A stretch of DNA of 64,000 nucleotides from Chloroflexi bacterium TSY (GTDB lineage: Bacteria; Chloroflexota; Anaerolineae; Caldilineales; Caldilineaceae): positions 1 to 64,000 of the forward strand of contig JAHBNG010000048.1 in the NCBI GenBank assembly GCA_019217005.1. Direction: 5' to 3'. How positions within the stretch are numbered: the stretch's first letter is position 1; the number at the start of each line of letters is the position of its first letter. Below are positions 7,679 through 16,289 of the stretch, piece after piece. The notes beneath the pieces were generated by a model that saw nothing but the letters and a program-made list of their open reading frames with translations, did not search any database and was not told the origin of the DNA. The position numbers and the translations under genes are program-made.

Positions 7679-10600
7679 TTAGCTACAACTGATGGCCAAG
7701 ACAAAATCGCCAGCAGAATTCAACCACTTGGTTATCTTTTTCATAGGCAAGGTTTGCTTTTTAAATTCGAACTCCTCGTTCCCTGCCCACTTATAACTTC
7801 CACCTTCTGTGGACTCTGCATAATAGTAGAAGATATAATTATTAGACTTTACGCGACTGTTACTGACCCGGTTCAAATAGGTGCCATCATTCGCATCAAT
7901 ATTCCACCAGGCTTCTGTGCGCCATCCTTCAGCAGGATGATAGTAGCGCAGGGCAAAGCGAACCGCCTCTGAGCAGTTATTCTGAATGTAGAAATCATGC
8001 CCAGTTGAGGTCGGCGATGGGATGTTGGAACAATTAAAAGACAAGACAAAGTTGCCATCATCATCGAGAATGATGGCCTTCTCAATCATAGACAGGGTTG
8101 CGCCGTTGAATTCTACCTTCTTGTCACCAGACCAACGATAACCTGTCACATCTGGTAGTTCGGCATAGTAGTAGAAACTATGATAGTTGGATCGAACTCT
8201 TTCCCCGTTCGAAGATAGATAGGTACCATCATTCGCATCAATATTCCACCAGCCTCTTGTGCGCCATTGCCCCGATACGTGTCGATAGCGCAGGGCGAAG
8301 CGTATCGACTGTAAACAGTTGTTCTGAATGTAGAAGTCATGCCCAGATGAAGTCGGCGATGGGATGTTGGAACAATTAAAAGACAAGACAAAATTGCCAT
8401 CATCATCGAGGACGATTGTCTGCTCAATCATGGACAGGGTTGTGCCGTTGAATTCTACCTTCTCGTCACCAGACCAACGATAACCTGACACATTTGGTAG
8501 TTCGGCATAGTAGTAGAGACTATGATTATTGGATCGAACCCGTTCCCCGTCTAAAGATAGATAGGTACCATCATTCGCATCAATATTCCACCAGCCTCCT
8601 GTGCGCCATTGCCCCGATACGTGTCGATAGCGCAGGGCGACGCGGACCGCCTCTGAGCAGTTGTTCTGAATGTAGAAGTCATGCCCAGTTGAAGTCGGCG
8701 ATGGGATGTTGGGGCAATCAAAAGACAAGACAAAATTGCCATCATCATCGAGGACGATTGTCTGCTCAATCATAGACAGGGTTGTGCCGTTGAATTCCAC
8801 CTTCTTGTCACCAGACCAACGATAACCTGACACATTTGGTAGTTCGGCATAGTAGTAGAAACTATGATAGTTGGATTTAATCGATTGCCCATCTGAAGCC
8901 AGATAGATTCCCTCCTGGGCATCAACATTCCACCAGCCTTCTGTGCGCCATTCCCCCGATAAGTGTCGATAGCGCAGAGCGACGCGGATCGACTGTAAAC
9001 AGTTGTTCTGAATGTAGAAGTCATGCCCAGCTGAGGTCGGCGATGGGATGTTGGGGCAATTAAAAGACAAGACCAATTTGCCATCATTATCGAGGACGAT
9101 TGCCTTCTCAATCATGGACAGGGTTGTGCCGTTGAATTCTACCTTCTTGTCACCAGACCAACGATAGCCTGACACATTTGGTAGTTCGGCATAGTAGTAG
9201 AACTTATGATAGTTGGATCGAACCCGTTTCCCGTTCGAAGATAGATATATACCATCGTTCGCATCAACGTTCCACCAGCCTCTTGTGCGCCATTGCCCTG
9301 ATACGTGTCGATAGCGCAGGGCGACGCGGATCGACTGTAAACAGTTGTTCTGAATGTAGAAGTCATGTCCGGCTGAGGTCGGCAATGGAATGTTGGAACA
9401 ATTAATAGACAAGACAAAGTCGTCATCATCATTCAGGCTGAGTGCTTTCTCAATCATGGACAGGGTTGTGCCGTTGAATTCTACCTTCTCGTCACCAGAC
9501 CAACGATAACTGGCCACATCTGGTAGTTCGGCATAGTAGTAGAAAATATGATTATTAGATCGAACCCGTTCCCCATTCAAAGATAGATAGGTCCCATCAT
9601 TCGCGTCAATATTCCACCAGCCTCCTGTGCGCCATCCCTCTGATAACTGTTCATAGCGCAAAGCGACGCGGATGGGATGTGAACAGTTGTTCTGAATATA
9701 GACTTTGTAGTCCGTAGATGATGACGAGGGGATGTTGGGGCAGCTCAAAGACAAGACAAAATTGCCCTCGGAGTTTGGAATCAGTTCCTGCTGGCGCATA
9801 GACAGGATCTTCCCTTGAAATTCTATAGGCTTATCTCCAGACCAACTGATTCCGCCGACGTTTGCTAACCTAGCATAGTATTGAAAGACATGATAGTTGG
9901 ACTTAATACGTCCGCTATTTTCAGTGGTCAAATAGGTTTTCTTTCTGGCATCTACAGTCCACCAGCCCTCCGTGCGCCATTCTCCCGTAGGTTGTCGATA
10001 GCGTAACGCCAAGCGGATCGACTCTGAACAGTTGTTTTGTAGTTGGAAGTTGTGTCCTGACGGCAACATGACAAATTCCGAGGGATAGGCAAAGAGTATG
10101 GAAGGATTTTTGCCGCGTAGCTTACGCAGGGCTTCTCGAGCCTGAATGTTTGTCTGCCAAGATATATCCCTCCAAGGAATTGCCCATACGATTTCCGTCG
10201 CACCACCTTGTAATCCACCGTTGCCTACACCAATGACCTGGCTTGCTCTATTGAAAATAGGTGCCCCAGAGTGCCCAGGGACAAGATGCCCTTCGATACT
10301 CAGTACCTCAATATCTGGGTGTGGACTTCCGCGTCCTCGTAAGGTCTTTATGTTTTGCGGCGGGACTAATGTTCGGAGGTCTCTCAGTGGATTGCGCCTA
10401 GTATGCATACTCTCCGTCGATAGTTGGCTGGAAACGCCATGTGGATAACCGATGACATGGACCCTTTCATCGCCGACCTCTCCGAAAGCTGGTTCCAAAC
10501 CGACATTATCTGAAAGACGTTGATTGGCCGGGCGCAAGAGGACAACATCCCGACGAACATCGACTTGAACGATCTGCAGATTGCGGAGTGGACTCGCACT

Positions 10601-10840
10601 TGAATCACCAGGGTTTGCATGGCCCACATCACAATCAGCTACGCCGTGGAGTGCTGTTACAATACCTGTGATCCCTTTGACACGAAACCCTGTTTGCTGC
10701 CTCTCTGTAGGCTCGTGTTGACATTCTGACGCGAGGATTTGATAGATATAGGAAGATTCATTTATATCTCGTGCATGCAACGTTTTGGCCTGCACGACAA
10801 AAAGGAGAAGCGATAGGATAGGAATTAGCCAGAATCGCAT
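7679..10840 (-). CDS. Secreted trypsin-like serine protease with seven DUF1036-like repeats
   Basis: 1053 residues. A signal peptide (RFWLIPILSLLLFVVQAKTL, cleaved after ...LHA) is followed by a chymotrypsin-fold protease with a complete triad: His in GIVTALHGVADC (about residue 65), Asp in RRDVVLLRP (about 98) and Ser in VPGHSGAPIF (about 193). From about residue 265 to the end come seven units of about 107 residues, each starting with a pattern like FYIQNNCSEAVRVALRYRH, then W-R-T-x-G-W-W and Y-x-W-S/A-G. This resembles DUF1036. The middle units are almost identical, showing recent tandem duplication. The start overlaps the stop of 10825-11466, so the two form an operon. It probably acts outside the membrane; the substrate is unknown. 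Confidence 0.85.
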   Translation of the reverse strand: MRFWLIPILSLLLFVVQAKTLHARDINESSYIYQILASECQHEPTERQQTGFRVKGITGIVTALHGVADCDVGHANPGDSSASPLRNLQIVQVDVRRDVVLLRPANQRLSDNVGLEPAFGEVGDERVHVIGYPHGVSSQLSTESMHTRRNPLRDLRTLVPPQNIKTLRGRGSPHPDIEVLSIEGHLVPGHSGAPIFNRASQVIGVGNGGLQGGATEIVWAIPWRDISWQTNIQAREALRKLRGKNPSILFAYPSEFVMLPSGHNFQLQNNCSESIRLALRYRQPTGEWRTEGWWTVDARKKTYLTTENSGRIKSNYHVFQYYARLANVGGISWSGDKPIEFQGKILSMRQQELIPNSEGNFVLSLSCPNIPSSSSTDYKVYIQNNCSHPIRVALRYEQLSEGWRTGGWWNIDANDGTYLSLNGERVRSNNHIFYYYAELPDVASYRWSGDEKVEFNGTTLSMIEKALSLNDDDDFVLSINCSNIPLPTSAGHDFYIQNNCLQSIRVALRYRHVSGQWRTRGWWNVDANDGIYLSSNGKRVRSNYHKFYYYAELPNVSGYRWSGDKKVEFNGTTLSMIEKAIVLDNDGKLVLSFNCPNIPSPTSAGHDFYIQNNCLQSIRVALRYRHLSGEWRTEGWWNVDAQEGIYLASDGQSIKSNYHSFYYYAELPNVSGYRWSGDKKVEFNGTTLSMIEQTIVLDDDGNFVLSFDCPNIPSPTSTGHDFYIQNNCSEAVRVALRYRHVSGQWRTGGWWNIDANDGTYLSLDGERVRSNNHSLYYYAELPNVSGYRWSGDEKVEFNGTTLSMIEQTIVLDDDGNFVLSFNCSNIPSPTSSGHDFYIQNNCLQSIRFALRYRHVSGQWRTRGWWNIDANDGTYLSSNGERVRSNYHSFYYYAELPDVTGYRWSGDKKVEFNGATLSMIEKAIILDDDGNFVLSFNCSNIPSPTSTGHDFYIQNNCSEAVRFALRYYHPAEGWRTEAWWNIDANDGTYLNRVSNSRVKSNNYIFYYYAESTEGGSYKWAGNEEFEFKKQTLPMKKITKWLNSAGDFVLAISCS

Positions 10841-11466
10841 ACGATTTCAACCACCTTTCGAAGTATATCGGCATCTTCTACTGCGGCAAGCGTTTGGAAC
10901 AGCTCGCTATTTGAGATTGCCAACGCGTTTTGTAGACCATTGTTCGACGTTCCATGTAAGCGGTCACATTCATCACTTTTCACTGTAAATAAAAGCGTGC
11001 CCTCTCTTACAGAATCATCGTTGTTTGTCGTCGTGTCCGCTGTACCAGCTATTGGATATTTATGCTCAAACAGCCTACGTGCTACGTCGTCTTGGCTGAG
11101 GCCAGCCGCGGTCCACTTACTGATTTCTATCGAAACATCTGACCCTAACCAGCCATCATTTCGTGCGCGTATACCAATAGAGGAGCCGATTAGGATGCCA
11201 ATCATCAGCACAGCGAGCGGCCAAGGCGTAATCGCCCAATGATGACCGAATAATTGCAGCCCTTTTGCGCTACCTGATTCATCGCCTCTACTTTTTAATC
11301 CGCTCATGGTGGCGATGAGAGCAGCTGCTGAGCCGGTTACACTGGTAATCACAATCGAAACGACCGGTGACGCAGAAAGTCCAATCAGCCATCCTATACC
11401 ACCGCCTACAAGCAATATGCTAACAAAGGCCAACAAGGGCGCAAATATCATATCTTGGTTTTTCAT
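10825..11466 (-). CDS. Membrane protein of unknown function, upstream of the protease
   Basis: 213 residues. Two adjacent hydrophobic segments near the N terminus (about residues 8-28 and 32-52) and one near 77-97 (LAVLMIGILIGSSIGI) are followed by a soluble C-terminal half that contains SKWTAAGLSQDDVARRLFEH. The last 16 bases overlap the start of the repeat protease, so it is the first gene of a two-gene operon and may anchor, regulate or sense for the protease. I do not recognise the family. Between 11467 and 11757 no convincing gene is seen. Confidence 0.6.
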   Translation of the reverse strand: MKNQDMIFAPLLAFVSILLVGGGIGWLIGLSASPVVSIVITSVTGSAAALIATMSGLKSRGDESGSAKGLQLFGHHWAITPWPLAVLMIGILIGSSIGIRARNDGWLGSDVSIEISKWTAAGLSQDDVARRLFEHKYPIAGTADTTTNNDDSVREGTLLFTVKSDECDRLHGTSNNGLQNALAISNSELFQTLAAVEDADILRKVVEIVCDSG

Positions 11467-11757
11467 TCGTCCCTCCAGTTGATTGTCTTATATTAATGAA
11501 GACATTATGAGAATTGAAAATCTTTCAGAGAGTCTGCCTTCCATCTGGAGATGATTGAGATCTTCAAAGAACTTCGTGATGCACATATGAGCAGCAAGAC
11601 TGACCCGGATTTGAGTGATTTAGTATTTATGGTGCTTGGACACCGAGCGGGTGCGCTTAGTCTGTGTGCTCGGGTGCACCGAACCTACCTTGCCGAAATG
11701 CATCTATTTAGTTCTTTTGAGTTGAGGGTAGCTTCCGCATTTTCTGTGTGCTCGACT

Positions 11758-12078
11758 TTATTTTTTGCGACGGGGATGATTTTGTTTAGAGCGTAGGAGC
11801 CCGATGGTAGTTGAGAAGAAAGGGGAGTTGACAGATGTATCGGGACGAGAAGCAAGATAGCGCCACAGAGTTCGCCGACCCGCTGTTCCAAGAAAAAAAG
11901 TGCGCTTTTTATCGCACTTGCCATGTAGAATGGCAATTTGTCCTTGGCGACAATTGTAGTGGCCGATGCGTAATTCGGTTAGTTCAGAAGCTCGCAGCCC
12001 TGTATCAACGAGGGTAATGATGATTGCTCGCTCACGTAGAGCAAAGGTTTCCGGTTTATTTGTCGGCTTGTCGACCGA
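11758..12078 (-). pseudogene. Tyrosine recombinase (integrase) fragment
   Basis: Reading leftwards from about 12078 to the TAA at 11758 gives about 106 residues containing LRERAIIITLVDTGLRASEL, the classic box I of tyrosine recombinases with the first catalytic Arg, then a stretch like ILHGKCDKKRTFFLGTAGR, matching the Lys-bearing beta-hairpin of the fold. There is no start codon and no box II (H-x-x-R...H/W...Y), so both ends are missing. It lies about 90 bases from tRNA-Val, a common integration target, and is probably a relic of an integrated element. Confidence 0.75.
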
Positions 12079-12105
12079 TCATAAATTTGCTCTTTTAAAC
12101 GCCGA

Positions 12106-12145
12106 AGACCTCATGGTTCAGAAAACGACCCAAACCATGAGGTCT
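12106..12145 (-). terminator. 13-bp hairpin just downstream of tRNA-Val
   Basis: AGACCTCATGGTT (12106-12118) and its exact complement (12133-12145) flank a 14-base loop. The hairpin follows the 3' end of the leftward tRNA-Val gene by about 20 bases, where a terminator is expected, but no strong U-run follows. Confidence 0.45.
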
Positions 12146-12167
12146 CCGCTTGCGATATTCACCTGAT

Positions 12168-12244
<77 letters not shown>

Positions 12245-12317
12245 TGATTTGTTTGATCTTACAGACCAGTATATCATAGAGTCTACACTTTCATAAATAA
12301 GATAACGCTCATCAAAC

Positions 12318-12373
12318 GAAAGTGTGCAATTCGGTGATGATTCGACAATTTGATCGTATATTTGCACACTTTC
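12318..12373. repeat. Inverted repeat related to family B
   Basis: GAAAGTGTGCAA (12318-12329) and TTGCACACTTTC (12362-12373) are exact complements. The core matches the AAAGTGTGTAAATG ends of the family B repeats. It lies in the space between tRNA-Val and rhaB and could also serve as an operator for rhaB. Confidence 0.5.
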
Positions 12374-12443
12374 TGGAAGAAAGACCTTTTCCATAGACGA
12401 GCCTAAGATAAATCTTGTTCCAAACCTGGCTGAAAGATCTCCT

Positions 12444-13937
12444 ATGAATCAGATACAACCTGTTCTGGCTTTCGATCTTGGTGCCGAAAGCGGACGTGCA
12501 ATCATTGGTGCGTTCGATGGTGAGACGCTGAAGTTATCAGAGGTCCATCGTTTTTTGAATACACCCATCACTGTTCCAGATGATTCTGGCAAGCCTTCTC
12601 TCCATTGGAATGTATTAGGACTTTGGAGTGAGATTAAACAAGGCTTGGGCAAAGCGGTTCAAGAGTATGGTGCCCTTGCCAGTGTAGGGATCGACACGTG
12701 GGGCGTCGATTTTGCCCTGCTTGACAGGCAGGGCAAATTGTTGGCCAATCCCCTGCACTATCGGGACGACCGCACCGATGGGATGCTCGAGGCAGCGGGC
12801 CAGATTGTGCCGCGAGCTGAAATATTCGAACGTACGGGCATCCAGTTTATGGCGATCAATAGCTTGTATCAACTCTATTCACTGGTTGTAAATGATTCCC
12901 CTCTGTTCGATGTGGCGCAAACCTTTCTGACCATTCCAGACTTATTCCACTACTGGTTGACGGGACAAAAGGCTTGTGAATTTACCAATGCCACCACAAC
13001 CCAAGCCTATGATCCAAGGGCACAAGATTGGGCGAAAGGCATGTTGGACCAGCTTCAGATTCCTACCCACATCTTTCCCGGTGTGGTGACGCCAGGAACA
13101 CTGTTGGGTAAGCTGCGTCCGACACTGGCAGAGGAATTAGGGATTGAGCGTCTGGCCGTCGTTGTCCCCGCCTGCCATGATACTGGATCAGCCGTCGCGG
13201 GGGTGCCCGCCACAGGATCCGGTTTTGCCTGGCTTAGTTCAGGGACTTGGTCGATCATGGGCGTAGAGGCTCCGGAACCGGTAATCAATGAACAGACGCT
13301 CTCCTATAACATGACCAATGAAGGAGGTGTCAACAACACGTTCCGTTTGTGTAAGAACGTAATGGGATTGTGGCTGCTGCAGGAAAGTCTCCGGACATGG
13401 TCGCGAGGGGGCAGCAATTACTCCTATGACGACATTGTGCAACTAGCGGTCCTGGCCCCCCCCCTACACTCGTTTGTCGACCCCGATGATGGTGAATTTG
13501 TCAAACCAGGTGATATGCCTGAACGGGTGCGCACTTTCTGTCAAAAGACTGGACAACCTATTCCAGAGGGTCACGGAGCCATTGCACGCTGCATTTTAGA
13601 GAGCCTGGCGCTGAAGTATCGATTGGTTCTGGAACGTCTGGAGACACTTGTTGGGCAGCGCCTAGAGCCGATTCATATTGTGGGCGGTGGGAGTCAGAAT
13701 CGATTGCTCAATCAGTTTACGGCTGATGCGACTGGGCGTCAGGTCGTAACGGGGCCTGTTGAAGCCACTGCCACTGGCAATCTCATCGTGCAAGCGATTG
13801 CTGCTGGACTCGTTGGATCGCTCATCGAAGGACGAGAGCTGATCAGTCGTTCCTTTGAGATGGAGACGTTTGAACCAGGTGCAGGCGATGCATGGGATGA
13901 TGCATACGAAAAGTTTTTAGGATTGTTGACAGAATAG
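12444..13937 (+). CDS. rhaB: Rhamnulokinase (FGGY-family sugar kinase)
   Basis: 497 residues, the usual length for rhamnulokinase. It phosphorylates L-rhamnulose to rhamnulose-1-phosphate in the cytoplasm. The N-terminal phosphate-1 motif LAFDLGAESGRAIIGAF contains the 'GAxSGR' form typical of RhaB; SVGIDTWGVDFALLD, the nucleotide-binding GSGFAWLSSGTWSIMG and the adenosine motif HIVGGGSQNRLLNQFTADA are all intact. The isomerase and aldolase of the pathway are not next to it; only a nucleotidyltransferase-like gene follows within 5 bases. Because RhaB and related FGGY kinases are close, the exact sugar is likely but not certain. Confidence 0.88.
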   Translation: MNQIQPVLAFDLGAESGRAIIGAFDGETLKLSEVHRFLNTPITVPDDSGKPSLHWNVLGLWSEIKQGLGKAVQEYGALASVGIDTWGVDFALLDRQGKLLANPLHYRDDRTDGMLEAAGQIVPRAEIFERTGIQFMAINSLYQLYSLVVNDSPLFDVAQTFLTIPDLFHYWLTGQKACEFTNATTTQAYDPRAQDWAKGMLDQLQIPTHIFPGVVTPGTLLGKLRPTLAEELGIERLAVVVPACHDTGSAVAGVPATGSGFAWLSSGTWSIMGVEAPEPVINEQTLSYNMTNEGGVNNTFRLCKNVMGLWLLQESLRTWSRGGSNYSYDDIVQLAVLAPPLHSFVDPDDGEFVKPGDMPERVRTFCQKTGQPIPEGHGAIARCILESLALKYRLVLERLETLVGQRLEPIHIVGGGSQNRLLNQFTADATGRQVVTGPVEATATGNLIVQAIAAGLVGSLIEGRELISRSFEMETFEPGAGDAWDDAYEKFLGLLTE

Positions 13938-13941
13938 ATTG

Positions 13942-14708
13942 ATGGTCTATCCCGACTTTACCTTCCTCGCAAACCATTTCGATGGCCCAGGTGTGGACGC
14001 AGTTGTCCTTTCGGGCAGCTATGCCCGCGGCGATGCAGGGGCTCTGAGCGATGTTGATCTCTGGCGGTTGGGCAAATCAGATGAGATAGATGCACGGCCA
14101 GCTGGCTCTTATCTGATTGTGGGCCATTTAGTCGTGGTCAGCGATCAGTCGCCGGATCAAGTTGTACAGAGCCAGCGAAAGCGTGCGAAGTTGTGGCTGG
14201 CTTACACACAGCCCGTGCCCTCATCGATCGGAATGATCGCTTTGCGACCATACAGACTCGAGCAAAAGCATTTGAGTGGGATGAGACCATGCAGCAGAAG
14301 GCCAATGTCTATGCCAGCGAACAGATGGTGGGCTGGGTTGAGGAAGTTCACAAAGGATTACAAGGGCTGGAGCTCGATGACCCAGGGCGTCTTGTTGCAG
14401 CCCGTTTTGGCCTTTCTTGGGGTCTCATTGATGTGATGAAGGTACAGCGCGGTGTGTTACTTGAAAGTGAAAATCACCAGATTGCACGCGTGACCGAGAC
14501 AGTGGGGATTGATTCGAATTGGTCGCGGCTCTGTTTGACGGCTTTCGGGATTCAGAGCGCTTCTGACTTGCCCTCCACTCTGCATGATGAGGTACGTGCC
14601 GGTCTGCAACTCTATGTCGAGACAGCCACCTTGTTAGCGGGCATCATTCGGCCACAGGATCAGGAATTAATCCAATCTACTGTGGCGCGAATTAGAGATG
14701 CGAGGTAA
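13942..14708 (+). pseudogene. Nucleotidyltransferase-fold protein, frameshifted
   Basis: The first frame (ATG 13942 onward) gives a Pol-beta-type nucleotidyltransferase motif: VVLSGSYARGDAGALSDVDL, i.e. G-S-x-A-R-G-x8-D-x-D with both metal-binding Asp. At about 14195 the reading must shift to another frame (LHTARALIDRNDRFATIQ...) that continues to 14708 and gives a helical C-terminal half. Joined, this is a protein of about 255 residues. Either a real frameshift or a sequence error has split it. It follows rhaB closely, probably in the same transcript. The substrate is unknown. Confidence 0.7.
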
Positions 14709-14813
14709 CGATTCAGCGAAGCCTTGCCTTAAACCGACGAGAGGTGGATGGTGGATAGTGGATGGTGACACGTGAAACGCTCCGCCATTCACAAAACTTA
14801 CTCTGTTTGTGCA

Positions 14814-14940
14814 GAATTTTCGGGCTCGACCGGATCTCAGGGGGTAGACTCGCTCTGGTTTCGATACGGCTCCGCCACTCAACCGACGCTAACCATTTTC
14901 GTGCTTGTCCACTCCCGGATTCCAGAAGAACCGATTTTCG
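14814..14940. repeat. Family E MITE-like repeat, copy 1
   Basis: About 127 bp sharing long identical blocks (for example CCGGATCTCAGGGGGTAGAC and TTTCGATAC) with 58152-58279. The ends are imperfect inverted repeats built on TTTGGCTC/TTTCGGGCTC and GAGCCAAA/GAACCGAT. It lies just past the 3' end of the convergent LLM oxidoreductase gene. Confidence 0.75.
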
Positions 14941-14950
14941 CAACTCAATA

Positions 14951-15802
14951 TTAACGAGAAACTTGTCCGAGCACTTGCTCCGCCAGCAGTTGTACAACGT
15001 TGTCCGGAAACGGCGGACTCAACGTATAGACAAAATGACTGGCGCCCGCCTCCATAAACGTCTGGGTGCGTTCAGCCGCTGCGGCTAGATTGTCGTAAGT
15101 CGGTCGTACCTGAATGGAAAGCGCGATCTCCTCTGGATTCCGCTCCACCGACTCACAATGGGAATGCAAGATATCCACTTTGCGCTTAAAGTCCTCAATC
15201 GGGCCATCAACATAATTCCAGACATCAGCATGTTTGGCAACGACGCGTAGGGTGAGCTTTTCCCCGCTGCCTCCAATCACAAAGGGAGGATAGGGCTTTT
15301 GCACAGGCTTTGGTTCGCGCCGCGCCTCTTTGAGCTGATAATAGCGTCCATCGAAGTCTGTTGTATGCTGGGTGAAGAGCAGCTTGATGAGCGTACAGGC
15401 TTCGTCGAGACGTCGAATTCGCTCGCCTGGGCGATAAAGCGGAATTCCCATGCTGTTGTGCTCATATTCATTCCAGCCCGCACCAATGCCGAAATCTAGA
15501 CGACCCTGGGAGATAATATCGACCGTGGCAGCAATGCTGGCCAAAACTGCTGGATGTCGATAGGTGTTACCCGTAACCATAATACCGATACGGATGCGCT
15601 CTGTTTCCGCGGCAAACGCCGAGAGCAGCGTCCAACCCTCTAGACAAGGGGCATCGATGTTGCCAAAAATGGGGGCATAGTGATCGAATAACCAAGCGTG
15701 GTCAAAGAGTGGTTCTTGATCGGCCTGCTTCCAGACCGCTAACATCTCCTGGTAGGTTGTATATTGGGGGGCAGTTTTGATTCCGAAAGTGAGTTTGGGC
15801 AT
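14951..15802 (-). CDS. LLM-class (luciferase-like, probably F420-dependent) oxidoreductase
   Basis: 283 residues from the ATG at 15802, which has AAGGAG nine bases upstream. It has the bacterial-luciferase/F420-dependent TIM-barrel pattern: FDHAWLFDHYAPIFG near residue 33, ERIRIGIMVTGNTYRHPAVLA, the conserved DIISQGRLDFGIGAGWNE and a cofactor-binding PPFVIGGSGEKLTLRVVA. Such enzymes transfer hydride between F420 (or flavin) and a small substrate. The cofactor and substrate cannot be told from the sequence. The gene stands alone between two repeats. Confidence 0.85.
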   Translation of the reverse strand: MPKLTFGIKTAPQYTTYQEMLAVWKQADQEPLFDHAWLFDHYAPIFGNIDAPCLEGWTLLSAFAAETERIRIGIMVTGNTYRHPAVLASIAATVDIISQGRLDFGIGAGWNEYEHNSMGIPLYRPGERIRRLDEACTLIKLLFTQHTTDFDGRYYQLKEARREPKPVQKPYPPFVIGGSGEKLTLRVVAKHADVWNYVDGPIEDFKRKVDILHSHCESVERNPEEIALSIQVRPTYDNLAAAAERTQTFMEAGASHFVYTLSPPFPDNVVQLLAEQVLGQVSR

Positions 15803-15919
15803 AGTGGACGCTCCTTGATTTGGTTCAATCGCTCCAATAAATTGATGATCCACGAAGGACACGAAGAAACACAAAGTCATTCTGGCTCAATCGAATCGGA
15901 TGTATTTCACATTGAGGGT

Positions 15920-16150
15920 GAGAATGCGTTGCACGCAGCTCTATCATTTTGTTGAACCCGCAATCGTCAACTGCGTGCGACGCATTTTGGTAGGCGCCGA
16001 ATGCAACGCACGGTGAAACAGTTGGTTGGACGGTTGAAGCACTGTTTCATCCGTGCATCGCATTCTCCCACTTCTGCGCTGTGCATTGATCGTATCAGGC
16101 ACTGAAAAAATTGAAGGATTGTCTGCTTCTTCTTCAATTCCTTCAGTGCT
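15920..16150. repeat. Palindromic repeat block in a 487-bp gene-free space
   Basis: GAGAATGCGTTGCACGCA (15920-15937) is matched in reverse complement at 16050-16067 (16 of 18). Inside lie a second pair of arms, TGCGTGCGACGCATT (15972-15986) and AATGCAACGCAC (16000-16011). A separate imperfect hairpin (GCACTGAA...TTCAGTGC, 16099-16149) follows. No gene is visible between 15803 and 16289. Confidence 0.55.
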
Positions 16151-16289
16151 TTCATGATTTAATTTTTTGAGTCAACCATCCAAGAACCTGTTGCACCATC
16201 ATGCATTTTCTTTGTGCCCTTCGTGTTTTTTCGTGGAAAGTTTTCATTCACTTGTCAGAAGAGTCTAGGTCTGCTGATTGATAGCATTC

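Noticed and set aside
8146..9432. Several 70-110-codon frames overlapping the repeat protease
   Set aside because: They recur with the same period as the DUF1036-like repeats in a shifted frame of the same strand and are shadows of the real gene.
11551..11796. 81-codon plus-strand frame
   Set aside because: No ribosome-binding site or recognisable family, and its 3' end overlaps the antisense of the integrase fragment.
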